64,000 nucleotides of DNA from Anoxybacteroides tepidamans (GCF_014201465.1 NZ_JACHEP010000002.1:124001-188000), one strand, 5' to 3'. Counted from the first letter of the stretch, positions 50,006 to 61,084 are shown. Made by a program: numbers and translations. The notes: generated by a model not told the origin, from the letters alone.

Positions 50006-50008
50006 CAA

Positions 50009-51304
50009 TTATTTTTTTATAAAATTCTGAATTGTATCTAACGCTCTCTTGGCGTATTGCTCATTACGGCGTTTTTTATCTTTAATCGCTTCTTCAAGCG
50101 GGGCAAACAAAGCGAAATTCGCATTCATCGGCTGAAAATGTTTCGAATTTGCCGTCGTAATATAATGCGCCATGCTGCCAATAGCCGTCTCTTTCGGAAA
50201 GACGATCAAATCTTGCCCCAACAAAAGACGTGCAGCGTTAATGCCAGCTACTAAACCGGATGCTGCTGATTCTACGTAGCCTTCGACACCCGTCATTTGT
50301 CCCGCGAAAAACAAATCATCGCGCCCTTTGTACTGGTACGTTGGTCGCAATAATTTTGGTGAGTTGATAAACGTGTTGCGATGCATGACGCCATAACGTA
50401 CAATTTCTGCATTTTCTAGTCCCGGAATGAGGCGAAACACTTCTTTTTGATCCCCCCATTTTAAATGGGTTTGAAACCCAACAATATTGTAAAGCGTGCC
50501 GGCCGCATCATCTTGGCGAAGCTGGACGACGGCAAACGGACGCTTGCCTGTGCGCGGATCTTCAAGACCGACCGGTTTCATCGGACCGAATAATAACGTT
50601 TTCTTCCCGCGCTTTGCCATTACTTCGATCGGCATGCATCCTTCAAAATAAATTTCCTTTTCAAATTCTTTTAATGGTACCGTTTCCGCTGAAATGAGCG
50701 CTTCATAAAACCGGTCAAACTCTTCTTCGGTCATCGGGCAGTTCAAATAAGCAGCCTCTCCTTTGTCATAGCGGGATTTTACATATACTTTGTCCATATT
50801 AATGCTTTCTTTTTCGACAATCGGTGCCGCTGCATCATAAAAGTATAAATATTCTTCTCCGGTCAGTTCTTTCAGCTTTTCGGACAGCGCTTTCGACGTT
50901 AACGGCCCCGTCGCAATGATGGTCGGTTCTGAAGGAATATCGGTTACTTCTTCACGAACGACGGTGACGTTCGGATGGTTTTGTACTAAATCCGTCACGC
51001 GTGCCGCGAATTCATGACGATCGACCGCTAACGCCCCCCCAGCAGGTACCGAACATTCGTCCGCTGCTTTGATAATGACGGAATCGAGCATCCGCATTTC
51101 TTCTTTTAATACGCCGACCGCATTCGTTAAAGCATTCGCGCGCAACGAATTGCTACAAACAAGCTCTGCAAATTTATCAGTATGATGAGCTGGCGTTTGT
51201 TTGATTGGGCGCATTTCATATAGACGAACTTGAATGTTTCGGTTAGCCAACTGCCATGCTGCTTCGCTTCCAGCTAATCCTGCGCCAATGACGTTTACAA
51301 TCAT
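50009..51304 (-). CDS. trmFO: tRNA (uracil-5-)-methyltransferase TrmFO
   Basis: A folate- and FAD-dependent enzyme making T54 in tRNA. The N-terminal FAD-binding motif [16 protein letters not shown], the [11 protein letters not shown] segment and the C-terminal [25 protein letters not shown] (split) match the family; length is 431 residues. The ATG has GGGAGGAATC upstream. It follows a topA terminator. Confidence 0.97.
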   Translation of the reverse strand: MIVNVIGAGLAGSEAAWQLANRNIQVRLYEMRPIKQTPAHHTDKFAELVCSNSLRANALTNAVGVLKEEMRMLDSVIIKAADECSVPAGGALAVDRHEFAARVTDLVQNHPNVTVVREEVTDIPSEPTIIATGPLTSKALSEKLKELTGEEYLYFYDAAAPIVEKESINMDKVYVKSRYDKGEAAYLNCPMTEEEFDRFYEALISAETVPLKEFEKEIYFEGCMPIEVMAKRGKKTLLFGPMKPVGLEDPRTGKRPFAVVQLRQDDAAGTLYNIVGFQTHLKWGDQKEVFRLIPGLENAEIVRYGVMHRNTFINSPKLLRPTYQYKGRDDLFFAGQMTGVEGYVESAASGLVAGINAARLLLGQDLIVFPKETAIGSMAHYITTANSKHFQPMNANFALFAPLEEAIKDKKRRNEQYAKRALDTIQNFIKK

Positions 51305-51323
51305 GTTGATTCCTCCCTCGCAT

Positions 51324-51354
51324 AAAAACGGTGAGGACTAACGGCCGCTCACCG
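51324..51354 (-). terminator. Rho-independent terminator of topA
   Basis: CGGTGAG and CTCACCG form a 7-bp stem with a 12-base loop, then five U, beginning a few bases after the topA stop. Confidence 0.75.
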
Positions 51355-51358
51355 ATGA

Positions 51359-53434
51359 CTATGATTGTGCTTCTTCTTCGTAGTCACATTTTACACACTG
51401 CACTTGTATTCCTTTCTTTAACTTTTTCTCTACTAATAATCCTCCACATTTCGGGCATGGACGTGAAAGAGGCTTATCCCATGACATAAAATCGCAAACT
51501 GGGAAGCGATCACATCCGTAAAATATGCGTTTTTTCTTGCTGCTTCGTTCAACAATGTTTCCTTCATGACACTGTGGACATTTTACGCCAATTGCTTTCA
51601 CAATTGGTTTCGTATGCCGGCATTCTGGGAAGTTAGAGCATGCAACAAATTTTCCGAATCGCCCCATTTTATAAACCATCGGACTTCCGCATACTTCACA
51701 ATTGATTCCAGCCAGCTCGTCTTTAATTTCCACTTCTTTCATTTCTTTTTCAGCAATTTGTAAACGTTTTTCAAAATCTCGATAAAATTCATCAACAACC
51801 TTGACCCATTCAATTTTTCCTTCCTCGATTTCATCTAAACTTTTTTCCATTTTCGCGGTAAATTCGACATCTAAAATTTCCGGGAAAAACTCAAGGATTA
51901 GTTCCGTGACAATTTCTCCAAGTTCCGTCGGGACAAAACGTTTATTTTCTAGCACGACGTAATTTCGCTTTTGAATGATATCTAACGTCGGTGCATAAGT
52001 CGACGGACGTCCGATTCCAAGTTCCTCTAGCGTTTTAACTAACCGCGCTTCCGTATAGCGCGGAGGCGGCTGCGTAAAATGTTGCCTCGGCTCAACGTCT
52101 TTGCCGATGACCGTTTCCCCCTCTTGCAAATCTGGGAGCAAGCGATCTTGTTCATCCGTTTGGTCGTCTGTTCCTTCTACGTACACTTTCATAAATCCCG
52201 AAAATTTCACTTTTGAGCCGTTCGCACGAAAGATGACGCCTTCATTTTCTAAATCAACACTCATCGTATCAAGAAGCGCAGGAGCCATTTGGCTGGCGAC
52301 GAAACGTTCCCAAATAAGCTTATAAAGGCGATACTGATCGCGGCTTAAATACGGTTTCACTGAATTCGGGTCACGAAATACCGATGTTGGGCGGATCGCT
52401 TCGTGCGCGTCTTGAGCATTGGTGCTTTTCTTTTCTTTCCGCTTTTCTTGTGCCACATAGTCTTTGCCAAACGCCGCTTCAATATATGAAAGTGCTTCTT
52501 GCTGCGCTGTTTCAGACACACGTGTTGAGTCTGTGCGCATATATGTAATTAAACCGACCGTTCCTTCGCTGCCGAGATCGATCCCTTCGTATAGCTGCTG
52601 CGCAAGCATCATCGTCTTTTTCGTGCGAAAGTTTAGCTTGCGCGCCGCTTCTTGCTGTAGCGAAGAAGTGGTAAACGGCGGCACAGGGTTTCGCTTTCGT
52701 TCTTTTCTTGTCACAGACTTCACGATAAAATGATGTCCCTTTAGGCGCGCTAAAACGCCCTTTACTTCCGTTTCGTTTTTCAAGTCGAGCTTTTGCCCAT
52801 CGATTCCGTAAAAATAGGCAGTAAATGCTTCATTTTGTTTGATGAATTCTGCTTGAATCGACCAATATTCTTCCGGCTGAAACTCTTTAATTTCTTTTTC
52901 GCGATCGATAATGAGCCTTAACGCCACAGACTGCACCCGGCCGGCGCTTAACCCTTTTTTTACTTTTTTCCAAAGAAGTGGGCTAATATTGTAACCTACC
53001 AGTCTGTCAAGCACGCGCCGAGTTTGTTGCGCATCGACTAAATGCATATTGATTGCCCGCGGATGCTGGAATGACTCGCGGATCGCATCTTTTGTAATCT
53101 CATTAAATACGACGCGGCAATCAGAATGAATATCAAGTTCTAGCATATGCGCTAAATGCCATGCGATCGCTTCCCCTTCGCGGTCAGGGTCGGCCGCTAA
53201 AAACACTTTTTTTGCTTTTTTTGCCGCTGTTTTTAACTCTTTAATGACCGGTCCTTTGCCGCGAATCGTAATATATTTTGGCTCATAATCGTTTTTTATG
53301 TCAACGCCCATTTGGCTTTTTGGCAAATCACGGATATGCCCCATTGAAGCTTTCACTTTATATTTTTTTCCTAAATAGCGTTCAATCGTTTTCGCTTTTG
53401 CTGGTGATTCCACGATGACGAGATAATCTGACAT
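51359..53434 (-). CDS. topA: DNA topoisomerase I
   Basis: A type IA topoisomerase relaxing negative supercoils. The 691-residue product has the TOPRIM domain ([36 protein letters not shown]), the catalytic Tyr in [13 protein letters not shown], and three C-terminal zinc-finger modules (CEVCGS, CPQCHEG, CPKCGG). The ATG follows an AAGGGAGG site. Its own promoter lies at 53476-53504. Confidence 0.98.
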   Translation of the reverse strand: MSDYLVIVESPAKAKTIERYLGKKYKVKASMGHIRDLPKSQMGVDIKNDYEPKYITIRGKGPVIKELKTAAKKAKKVFLAADPDREGEAIAWHLAHMLELDIHSDCRVVFNEITKDAIRESFQHPRAINMHLVDAQQTRRVLDRLVGYNISPLLWKKVKKGLSAGRVQSVALRLIIDREKEIKEFQPEEYWSIQAEFIKQNEAFTAYFYGIDGQKLDLKNETEVKGVLARLKGHHFIVKSVTRKERKRNPVPPFTTSSLQQEAARKLNFRTKKTMMLAQQLYEGIDLGSEGTVGLITYMRTDSTRVSETAQQEALSYIEAAFGKDYVAQEKRKEKKSTNAQDAHEAIRPTSVFRDPNSVKPYLSRDQYRLYKLIWERFVASQMAPALLDTMSVDLENEGVIFRANGSKVKFSGFMKVYVEGTDDQTDEQDRLLPDLQEGETVIGKDVEPRQHFTQPPPRYTEARLVKTLEELGIGRPSTYAPTLDIIQKRNYVVLENKRFVPTELGEIVTELILEFFPEILDVEFTAKMEKSLDEIEEGKIEWVKVVDEFYRDFEKRLQIAEKEMKEVEIKDELAGINCEVCGSPMVYKMGRFGKFVACSNFPECRHTKPIVKAIGVKCPQCHEGNIVERSSKKKRIFYGCDRFPVCDFMSWDKPLSRPCPKCGGLLVEKKLKKGIQVQCVKCDYEEEAQS

Positions 53435-53475
53435 ACCTTATCCTCCCTTAAGAGGTAAATTTAAAATCTTCATTA

Positions 53476-53504
53476 TTATTAATGATTCTTATGACATTTG
53501 TCAA
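53476..53504 (-). promoter_or_regulatory. sigma-A promoter of topA
   Basis: A perfect TTGACA at 53499-53504 and TAATAA at 53476-53481 are separated by 17 bases, in the 88-base dprA-topA gap. Predicted start is about 35 bases before the topA ATG. Confidence 0.7.
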
Positions 53505-53522
53505 ACAAGATGTAAAAAATTT

Positions 53523-54416
53523 TTATCCATCTGGAAAAAGATAAGTAAATTCATCGATAATATCTTGCGCCGAACGAACGAGTTTTGCCCCTTGCTGAAT
53601 GAGATAGTTCGTTCCACTCGCCTGTTCTAGGAAAATCGACCCAGGCACGGCAAACACATCCCTTCCCTGTTCAAGTGCTAGGGAAGCGGTAATGAGCGAA
53701 CCGCTTTTTTCTTTTGCCTGAATGACGACCGTCCCAAGCGACAAGCCGCTAATGATGCGATTTCTTAACGGAAATTGCCATTTTTGCGGCTTTGTGTGCG
53801 GAGGATATTCAGAGATAATAAGATGGTCGCGCATTAATCGCTCCGCAAGCCCCCGGTTTTGCTTCGGATAAATATGCCCGATTCCCCCAGCGATGACCGC
53901 GATCGTCTTTCCTTTATGTTCAATGGCGATTTCATGCGCAGCCGCATCAATCCCTAAAGCAAGGCCGCTCACGATTAACCAGCCTTCTTCAATAAGCGGA
54001 GGCAACAAAGTGCGCAACGCACGAATCCCTTCATTTGTCGGTTGCCTCGTTCCAACGATGCTGATCATTTTAGGAAACGAAAGCCACGCGATGTTTCCTT
54101 TAGCATACAGCACCCATGGCGGTTCAAAAATATGTTTCAACCATTTCGGGTAATAGTCATCAAAAACGGTAATGATGTGAATATTTTTATCCTTATATGT
54201 TTTTATCATACTTTGAATAGCAAAGGAATGTAAATCTTGGAAAAACAAAGAATATTGTTCTCGGGAAATCGACAGCATCGAAGCAAGAGCTGAATATGGA
54301 AGAGAAAAAATCGAGGAAAGTGATGGATCAATACGCAATAGGCGGTCAATCGTTTTCCAACCGACGCTACGGCAATGATGAAGATGGATGAGGCGCTCTT
54401 GAACTGAAGAATACAT
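53523..54416 (-). CDS. dprA: DNA processing protein DprA (Smf)
   Basis: DprA loads RecA on incoming single-stranded DNA in transformation. The 297-residue product carries the Rossmann-fold DprA domain (SIVGTRQPTNEGIRALR; SGLALGIDAAAHEIAIE; GKTIAVIAGGIGHIYPKQN; SGSLITASLALEQGRDVFAVPGS, some split). The ATG has AAGGAAG upstream. A terminator separates it from sucD, and topA follows from its own promoter. Confidence 0.95.
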   Translation of the reverse strand: MYSSVQERLIHLHHCRSVGWKTIDRLLRIDPSLSSIFSLPYSALASMLSISREQYSLFFQDLHSFAIQSMIKTYKDKNIHIITVFDDYYPKWLKHIFEPPWVLYAKGNIAWLSFPKMISIVGTRQPTNEGIRALRTLLPPLIEEGWLIVSGLALGIDAAAHEIAIEHKGKTIAVIAGGIGHIYPKQNRGLAERLMRDHLIISEYPPHTKPQKWQFPLRNRIISGLSLGTVVIQAKEKSGSLITASLALEQGRDVFAVPGSIFLEQASGTNYLIQQGAKLVRSAQDIIDEFTYLFPDG

Positions 54417-54440
54417 CGAATCTTCCTTTCTTCATGTTTT

Positions 54441-54479
54441 AAAAACGTCCCGCATAGAGCGGAATGCACTATACGGGAC
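54441..54479 (-). terminator. Rho-independent terminator of sucD
   Basis: GTCCCGTATAG pairs with CTATGCGGGAC (11 bp with one G-U pair) around an 11-base loop, followed by five U. It begins about 9 bases after the sucD stop and precedes dprA. Confidence 0.85.
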
Positions 54480-54487
54480 AGCCGTCA

Positions 54488-55390
<903 letters not shown>

Positions 55391-55407
55391 TCTTCTCCCT
55401 CGCCTTC

Positions 55408-56568
55408 TTAACGTACTAACTCAACAATTTTTTGGGCGCCGTCCGCCATTGATTCGGCCGCTACAATGTTTAATTCAGATTCTTCTAAAATCTTTTTCCC
55501 TAATTCGACGTTCGTACCTTCTAAACGAACGACAAGCGGAAGTTCCAGACCAACTTGTTTCGTCGCTTCGACAATACCTGTCGCAATGACATCACATTTC
55601 ATAATACCGCCGAAAATGTTAACGAAAATGCCTTTGACTTTCGGGTCAGAAAGAATAATTTTGAACGCTTCCGTTACTTTTTCTGTCGTTGCGCCGCCGC
55701 CGACATCTAAGAAGTTGGCCGGTTCGCCGCCGTAATATTTAATAATGTCCATCGTCGCCATCGCAAGACCGGCTCCGTTGACCATGCAGCCGATATTTCC
55801 GTCTAATGCGATGTAGTTTAAGTCGTACTTCGATGCTTCGACTTCTTTTGGATCTTCTTCGTCTAAATCGCGGTATTCGAGCACATCTTTATGACGATAT
55901 AAAGCGTTGGAATCAAAGTTTAATTTCGCATCAAGCGCCATCACTTTGCCGTCGCCTGTCACAACGAGTGGGTTGATTTCTGCGATGGAGCAATCTTTGT
56001 CAACAAACACTTGGTATAAGCCCATCATAAATTTGACCGCTTGGTTGACAAGCTCTTTCGGGATATTGATGTTAAACGCCATACGGCGCGCTTGGAACGC
56101 TTGTAATCCGACCGCCGGGTCAATGTATTCTTTGAAAATTTTCTCCGGTGTTTTCGCCGCTACTTCTTCAATTTCCGTTCCGCCTTCTTCAGAACCCATC
56201 AAGACGACGCGAGAAGTTGCACGATCGACTACTAGACCGATGTAATATTCTTTTTTAATATCGCAGCCTTCTTCAATAAGTAGGCGCTTCACTTCTTTTC
56301 CTTCAGGACCTGTTTGATGAGTGACAAGCACTTTTCCTAACAGTTCGCTGGCGTATGTACGAACTTCCTCTAAGCTCTTCGCTACTTTTACCCCTCCAGC
56401 TTTTCCACGACCACCAGCATGAATTTGCGCCTTTACGACACAAACGGAACCTCCTAATTCTTTCGCTGCTTCGACCGCCTCTTCAACGGTAAACGCCACG
56501 CGCCCATTTGGCACGCTGACCCCGTAGCTTCTGAGGATCTCTTTACCTTGATACTCATGAATATTCAT
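55408..56568 (-). CDS. sucC: succinyl-CoA synthetase beta subunit
   Basis: The nucleotide-binding subunit with an ATP-grasp fold. N-terminal [17 protein letters not shown], then [17 protein letters not shown], and [17 protein letters not shown] near residue 310 are typical; length is 386 residues. The ATG follows AGGAGGATGGGAT. Its own promoter with a cre-like sequence lies at 56598-56640. Confidence 0.98.
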   Translation of the reverse strand: MNIHEYQGKEILRSYGVSVPNGRVAFTVEEAVEAAKELGGSVCVVKAQIHAGGRGKAGGVKVAKSLEEVRTYASELLGKVLVTHQTGPEGKEVKRLLIEEGCDIKKEYYIGLVVDRATSRVVLMGSEEGGTEIEEVAAKTPEKIFKEYIDPAVGLQAFQARRMAFNINIPKELVNQAVKFMMGLYQVFVDKDCSIAEINPLVVTGDGKVMALDAKLNFDSNALYRHKDVLEYRDLDEEDPKEVEASKYDLNYIALDGNIGCMVNGAGLAMATMDIIKYYGGEPANFLDVGGGATTEKVTEAFKIILSDPKVKGIFVNIFGGIMKCDVIATGIVEATKQVGLELPLVVRLEGTNVELGKKILEESELNIVAAESMADGAQKIVELVR

Positions 56569-56597
56569 ATCCCATCCTCCTATGTATAAAATAAAAG

Positions 56598-56611
56598 TAC
56601 TAGCGCTTTCA
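56598..56611 (-). promoter_or_regulatory. candidate CcpA (cre) site at the sucC promoter
   Basis: The minus strand reads TGAAAGCGCTAGTA, one mismatch from the cre consensus WTGNAANCGNWNNCW. It abuts the -10 element, a position where CcpA binding would block initiation. This suggests glucose repression of sucCD. Confidence 0.5.
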
Positions 56612-56640
56612 TTGTATAATGTGACTTTCCATATTGTCTA
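56611..56640 (-). promoter_or_regulatory. sigma-A promoter of sucCD
   Basis: TAGACA at 56635-56640 is followed by overlapping -10 candidates TATACA (16-base spacer, 56613-56618) and TACAAT (18-base spacer, 56611-56616). It lies in the gap after ylqH. Confidence 0.55.
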
Positions 56641-56672
56641 CCATTTCAACATAAAATCAAAAAAATTCTCGC

Positions 56673-56700
56673 AAAAAGGAAAGCTGTTTCGCTTCTTTTT
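56673..56700 (-). terminator. possible weak terminator after ylqH
   Basis: AAAAAG/CTTTTT and AAGC/GCTT form an A/U-rich stem with a two-base bulge, 15 bases after the ylqH stop, ending in U residues. Low GC makes it a weak candidate. Confidence 0.35.
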
Positions 56701-56715
56701 GTCGAAAACAGACAC

Positions 56716-56991
56716 CTAATCCACATTGGCTAGTTTTCGTTCCATTCGATAAATAAAAGCGAACAGCTCTGCAACAACTTTATATAATTGTTCGGGAATG
56801 GCTTCGTTAATCTCTAACTCACTTAACAATTCCACAAGCGACGGATCTTCTTGAATTGGGATATCGTACTCTTTGGCAATCGCAATTAAGTTTTCAGCTA
56901 CTTTTCCTTTTCCTTTGGCGACGACAACAGGGGCTGCGTGCTCGTGCGGGTTGTACGCCAAGGCAACGGCGTATTTCCTTTTTTCTTTCAT
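56716..56991 (-). CDS. ylqH: YlqH, FlhB C-terminal-domain-like protein
   Basis: A 91-residue soluble protein resembling the cytoplasmic domain of FlhB: KKYAVALAYNPHEHAAPVVVAKG-like start (seen as YAVALAYNPHEHAAP), then LIAIAKEYDIPIQEDPSLVELL and EINEAIPEQLYKVVAELFAFIYRME. The FlhB autocleavage motif NPTH is not present and NPHE stands at a comparable place. No membrane helices. Its ATG overlaps the ylqG stop (ATGA). Such small FlhB-like proteins (FlhX type) occur in other bacteria; the role here is unknown. Confidence 0.9.
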   Translation of the reverse strand: MKEKRKYAVALAYNPHEHAAPVVVAKGKGKVAENLIAIAKEYDIPIQEDPSLVELLSELEINEAIPEQLYKVVAELFAFIYRMERKLANVD

Positions 56992-58661
56992 ATTCGATAG
57001 TCTACCTCCGAATAGTTATTCAAAACTCGTAAAAATAATACATCGCTTTGCTGTTGTTCTGGCGGTGTCGCCACCTTGACAGTCGACAACGTATAGCCGC
57101 ATGCAGCAAGCCGTTCTTTTAACATGGGCTGCATGAGCGATACAATCGTCTCGAGTTGCGGCGTGTCATTAAATAATGAAACGTGGACGATGCTGTTTTG
57201 AATGCGCACATCGACTACCATTTCTTTTAAAGTTTTGAGCTGTAAATAAAATAAAATCCGACAGTAATGCGGATCGATCTCCCCGTCTTCTTTCTTTCTT
57301 CCTTGCCAGTGGATCGTGACATCCGTTTGCTCATTTCCAAGATAAAGCGGCAATTGCATAAACAGCGGCTGGATCGGGCCTTGTTCTTGTGAGAGGAGTT
57401 GATAACCGGTAAGGCGATGAATAAGCGTTTCGATCTGTTTTTTTAATGCTTCATCTTTTATTTCTTGCTGTGCGCGTAACAGAAGCGATTTTAAACCAAC
57501 GGCAACAAAAGGAACGTCCGATTTCAAATTCTTCTCAACCGCCGCTTCATGTTCGAGGCCGAGCGCCTGCACAAGCGCTTTTATATGTTGCGTTAACGCT
57601 TCGGGAATGATGTTTTCATCCGAGAGCAAAAGCGATTGAACACCGTCGGGAAGCTGCCCTTTTTGATATGCTTCATAAAGGAAAGAGAGCTCATTGGGCG
57701 GTTTGCCGTCGCTTAACATAGTTAGCAACGTGCGAATTTGCTCTAGCGCCTGTTCGCGGTTATTCCCAATTTCATGTTGCATACGGACAATCCAGTCGCC
57801 TAATTGCTGTTTTACGTTTGATTCAGTTAAAGATTCGCTAGAAAAAAGGGAAGCCGCCAGTTCACGGTGAGTCATTATTTGTTTTGCAAGCCAATCCCAC
57901 GGCTGTTGACCAGATTCGTCCGGCCATATTCCTAGTTTTTGCAAAAGACGATAGGCGTTTTCGTCACCGTGTTGCACCCAGTCGTACAGTAGCACGAGCA
58001 ACGCTTTATGTGCATCGACCATTCCGTTTGTCATCCGCTGCAAATGAGCGGTCAACATTTGCGTTGCTTCCGATGTTTGCGCCGCCGGAAGCGACGATAA
58101 GGACATTTGTAAATCGGCCAACTGCTTAGTGAATGGCGTAGGCAACTGCACAGCTTTCAGTGCCAAAAAAACGGGCTCAGTAAACGGCAATCGGTTTGTG
58201 TACATCATTTGCAGCGCGCGCAAATTGATGTCTTTTTCCGGTGTTGCCAAAAGCCATTTCGCCGCTTGAATGACTTCCTCTTTGACAATCGGAAGCTGTT
58301 TTTGTAACAAAAAACGAAGAAGCGGCTGTACCTCGCGCGAAAGTCCCCATTTCTTCGCTAACAGTGCAGCAGTTTGTTCAACGGTAGCCTCGGTGTTATC
58401 TGCCTGGGGCGATTCAATGATTTGCAAACGAATGTTATCATCCGCCTTCGCCACTTGAAACCAATAATAATTTCCTGCGCGAAGTGGCGTTTGCAGCTCG
58501 GCTTGGATCATTTCATTGCCGATTTTCACAAACGCCATCCCGTTTGTCTCGACTTTTTCGATTTTTCCATATACGATTTGGCCATTGCGGAGCGAAACGG
58601 GTTTTGTCGGTGCTGACAAGTGGCGTTCCATCCATCCCTCTACATGTCGAATCGATGTCAT
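56988..58661 (-). CDS. ylqG: YlqG, large protein with FliK-like C-terminal region
   Basis: A 557-residue protein, mainly helical and rich in Gln and Leu, with no recognised enzyme motif. The N-terminus (GQIVYGKIEKVETNGMAFVKIG, split) looks like a beta-rich small domain, and the C-terminal 110 residues (LFYLQLKTLKEMVVDVRIQNSIVHVSLF, split; ERLAACGYTLSTVKV) resemble the FliK-type C-terminal domain. It is adjacent to and overlaps the FlhB-like ylqH by four bases, the pairing that FliK and FlhB have functionally. Function is unknown. Confidence 0.8.
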   Translation of the reverse strand: MTSIRHVEGWMERHLSAPTKPVSLRNGQIVYGKIEKVETNGMAFVKIGNEMIQAELQTPLRAGNYYWFQVAKADDNIRLQIIESPQADNTEATVEQTAALLAKKWGLSREVQPLLRFLLQKQLPIVKEEVIQAAKWLLATPEKDINLRALQMMYTNRLPFTEPVFLALKAVQLPTPFTKQLADLQMSLSSLPAAQTSEATQMLTAHLQRMTNGMVDAHKALLVLLYDWVQHGDENAYRLLQKLGIWPDESGQQPWDWLAKQIMTHRELAASLFSSESLTESNVKQQLGDWIVRMQHEIGNNREQALEQIRTLLTMLSDGKPPNELSFLYEAYQKGQLPDGVQSLLLSDENIIPEALTQHIKALVQALGLEHEAAVEKNLKSDVPFVAVGLKSLLLRAQQEIKDEALKKQIETLIHRLTGYQLLSQEQGPIQPLFMQLPLYLGNEQTDVTIHWQGRKKEDGEIDPHYCRILFYLQLKTLKEMVVDVRIQNSIVHVSLFNDTPQLETIVSLMQPMLKERLAACGYTLSTVKVATPPEQQQSDVLFLRVLNNYSEVDYRI

Positions 58662-58701
58662 TTTCTTCCCCCTTTTTTCGTCAATATAACGTCAACGGGC
58701 A

Positions 58702-59475
58702 TTATAAGATGCCTTGCAGTGCCTCTCTCACAGGCGCAAACGAACGGCGATGTTGTTCGGTGATTCCGTATGTGCGAATGGCCTGTAAATGATATTCTGT
58801 TCCGTAACCCATATGTTTTTCAAATCCGTATTGCGGATACTTTGCCCCGAGTTGTTTCATCATGCGGTCGCGTGTCACTTTCGCCACGATTGAACTCGCG
58901 GCAATGGAAATGCTGTTGGCATCGCCTTTAATTAAGCTTTGCTGCGGAATGTCGATCGGCAGTTCCATCGCGTCAATGAGCAAATAAGACGGTTTTGGAA
59001 AAAGCTGTTCGACCGCTTGCACCATCGCCTTTTTTGTTGCTTGGTAAATGTTGAGTTCATCGATTTCTTTGGCGGAAACAATGCCGATTCCGATCGAAAT
59101 CGCCACCGCTTGAATTTGTTCAAACAACGCCTCGCGTTTTGCTTCTGATAGCTTTTTTGAATCATTTAAACCTGGAACATAAGCATCTTTTGGCAAAATA
59201 ACAGCAGCAGCCACAACTGGACCAGCAAGCGGTCCCCGCCCCGCTTCGTCAATGCCAGCAATGCAGGAAACGCCTTTTGCATAAAGTGACTGCTCATAGC
59301 GCGACATTTGTTTCCATTGTTGTCGCTCTTTTTGCGCCCGTTCTTTTTGTTTATACCAGCGCGCGAGCAATGTTTGTACACTTTTTCGCTCATCGCAAGC
59401 GATTTCTTGAAAAAGCGGATGCTGCTCGTCTAACGTTAGTAATAGTTGTTCAATTTCTTTCACCGTACGTTTCAT
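58702..59475 (-). CDS. rnhB: ribonuclease HII
   Basis: Cleaves RNA-DNA hybrids, including single embedded ribonucleotides. The catalytic core opens at [19 protein letters not shown] with Asp76 and Glu77; further acidic residues follow in [13 protein letters not shown] and LIDAMELP. A basic N-terminal extension of about 65 residues ([15 protein letters not shown] onward) is the usual Bacillus form. Length is 257 residues. A terminator lies upstream, after rbgA. Confidence 0.97.
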   Translation of the reverse strand: MKRTVKEIEQLLLTLDEQHPLFQEIACDERKSVQTLLARWYKQKERAQKERQQWKQMSRYEQSLYAKGVSCIAGIDEAGRGPLAGPVVAAAVILPKDAYVPGLNDSKKLSEAKREALFEQIQAVAISIGIGIVSAKEIDELNIYQATKKAMVQAVEQLFPKPSYLLIDAMELPIDIPQQSLIKGDANSISIAASSIVAKVTRDRMMKQLGAKYPQYGFEKHMGYGTEYHLQAIRTYGITEQHRRSFAPVREALQGIL

Positions 59476-59516
59476 TGATGATCGTTCCTTTCTATTTTTT
59501 ATATCGGCACATTCAT

Positions 59517-59550
59517 AAAAAAATAAAGCCCATTTTATTTTCGGGCTTTA
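59517..59550 (-). terminator. terminator overlapping the rbgA stop codon
   Basis: TAAAGCCC and GGGCTTTA form an 8-bp stem followed by a run of seven U interrupted by an A. The first arm includes the rbgA stop codon TAA, so a terminating ribosome would cover the hairpin. Confidence 0.75.
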
Positions 59551-60393
59551 CGGTTTCTCAAAGCTGAGGCGGCCTAGTTTTTCCGTGCGGATATCGCGAA
59601 GGACAAGTTCTGCTACTTTATCATAATCGACCGTCCCGCCGCCCGCAAGACAGCCACGACGTTTGCCGATCGCATCAAACAGCTCGGCGATGTCATCAGG
59701 AATAACATGTAACGAATATCGTTCTTTTAAGCGATCCGGATATTGTTGCGTTAAAAACCGGAGCGCATATACCGCCACGTCTTGCAAGTTTAAAATGGTA
59801 TCTTTAATCGCTCCCGTTGTTGCAAGTTTCAACCCAACTTCTTCATCTTCAAATTTTGGCCATAAAATCCCCGGTGTGTCTAACAGTTCCATTTCTTTGC
59901 CGACTTTAATCCATTGTTGCGCCTTTGTCACACCCGGTTTATCGCCAGTTTTTGCGATATGTTTGCCGGCGAGACGGTTGATTAACGTTGATTTGCCGAC
60001 GTTCGGAATCCCAACAATTAACGCGCGCAGCGGCCGCGGATTTTTAATTCCCTTTGCCGCCATTTTCGCAAACTTGTCTTTCAACATTTCTTTAGCTGCA
60101 ACTACGATTTGTTTGACGCCTGCTCCTGCCTGTGAATCGATCGCTAATGCCTGTAATTGTTGTTGCGCAAAAAAAGAAATCCATTGTTTAGTAATTTCTT
60201 CATCAGCCATATCCGCTTTATTTAATAAAACGATACGCGGCTTGTTTGCTAAAATTTCATCGATCATCGGATTTCTCGAAGACATTGGAATACGTGCGTC
60301 TAACAATTCAAATACGACATCGATGAGTTTTAATTTTTCTTGCAGTTCACGTTTTGCTTTCGCCATATGACCTGGAAACCATTGGATTGTCAT
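59548..60393 (-). CDS. rbgA: ribosome biogenesis GTPase RbgA (YlqF)
   Basis: A circularly permuted GTPase needed for late 50S assembly. The G4 motif LNKADMAD precedes G1 ([16 protein letters not shown]) and G3 ([12 protein letters not shown]). At 281 residues the length is normal. I start at the ATG giving [16 protein letters not shown]; a GTG three codons upstream is part of the AGGTGG ribosome site. It follows lepB by 13 bases. Confidence 0.96.
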   Translation of the reverse strand: MTIQWFPGHMAKAKRELQEKLKLIDVVFELLDARIPMSSRNPMIDEILANKPRIVLLNKADMADEEITKQWISFFAQQQLQALAIDSQAGAGVKQIVVAAKEMLKDKFAKMAAKGIKNPRPLRALIVGIPNVGKSTLINRLAGKHIAKTGDKPGVTKAQQWIKVGKEMELLDTPGILWPKFEDEEVGLKLATTGAIKDTILNLQDVAVYALRFLTQQYPDRLKERYSLHVIPDDIAELFDAIGKRRGCLAGGGTVDYDKVAELVLRDIRTEKLGRLSFEKP

Positions 60394-60406
60394 TGTTTCC
60401 ACCTAC

Positions 60407-60958
60407 TTATTTAATAATGCGAGCATCGGAAAGCGGCCAATATACGATGTTCGCTTTCCCAACGACTTTCTCCATCGGAATAAATCCGATATGACGGCTA
60501 TCTTTGCTGAAGCGGCGGTTATCTCCCATGACAAACAGATAACCTTTAGGTACGGTTTTTTCACCTGTTATTTCCTCTAATGTAAACGGTTCTGTTAACG
60601 GTCCGTCCACGAGCTGTTTTTTATATTTGTCTAAATATGGCTCTTTATAAGGCTTTCCGTTGACGTATAATGTGTCGTTTTTATATTCGATATGGTCGCC
60701 TGGCAAACCGATGACCCGCTTAATATAATCTTTCCCTTCTTCCGCATGAAACACAATAATATCAAAGCGATGCGGTTCACCGATTTTATAAGAAAGCTTG
60801 TTGACAATCATCCGATCACGGTCATGAAGAGTCGGCATCATCGACAGCCCATCAACAATAATCGGCGCAAAAACAAAATAGCGGATGCCGCCCGCCAAGA
60901 GCACTGCAATCACGATCGCTTTCAGCCATTCCCATGTTTCGCTTTTTTTCTTTGTCAT
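60407..60958 (-). CDS. lepB: signal peptidase I
   Basis: Removes signal peptides of exported proteins. The 183-residue product has one N-terminal membrane helix (about 13-32, AIVIAVLLAGGIRYFVFAPI), the catalytic Ser in DGLSMMPTLHDRDRM and the Lys in DYIKRVIGLPGD, and GDNRRFSKDSRHIGFIP. I start at MTKKKSETWEW after AGGTGGGAGAAGG. In B. subtilis 168 no signal peptidase lies at this spot between rplS and rbgA. Confidence 0.95.
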   Translation of the reverse strand: MTKKKSETWEWLKAIVIAVLLAGGIRYFVFAPIIVDGLSMMPTLHDRDRMIVNKLSYKIGEPHRFDIIVFHAEEGKDYIKRVIGLPGDHIEYKNDTLYVNGKPYKEPYLDKYKKQLVDGPLTEPFTLEEITGEKTVPKGYLFVMGDNRRFSKDSRHIGFIPMEKVVGKANIVYWPLSDARIIK

Positions 60959-60985
60959 CCTTCTCCCACCTAGCAGTATTTGATT

Positions 60986-61016
60986 AGAAAAAAGGAGCTT
61001 GAACACCAAGCTCCTT
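60986..61016 (-). terminator. Rho-independent terminator of rplS
   Basis: AAGGAGCTTG pairs perfectly with CAAGCTCCTT (10 bp) around a 5-base loop, then six U. It lies about 70 bases after the rplS stop, ahead of lepB. Confidence 0.85.
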
Positions 61017-61084
61017 GTTTCACTTTACCATTCCATGTTTTCCATTTCCATTCGCAGTTTTGTGAGACGAATGGTGTTGATGAA

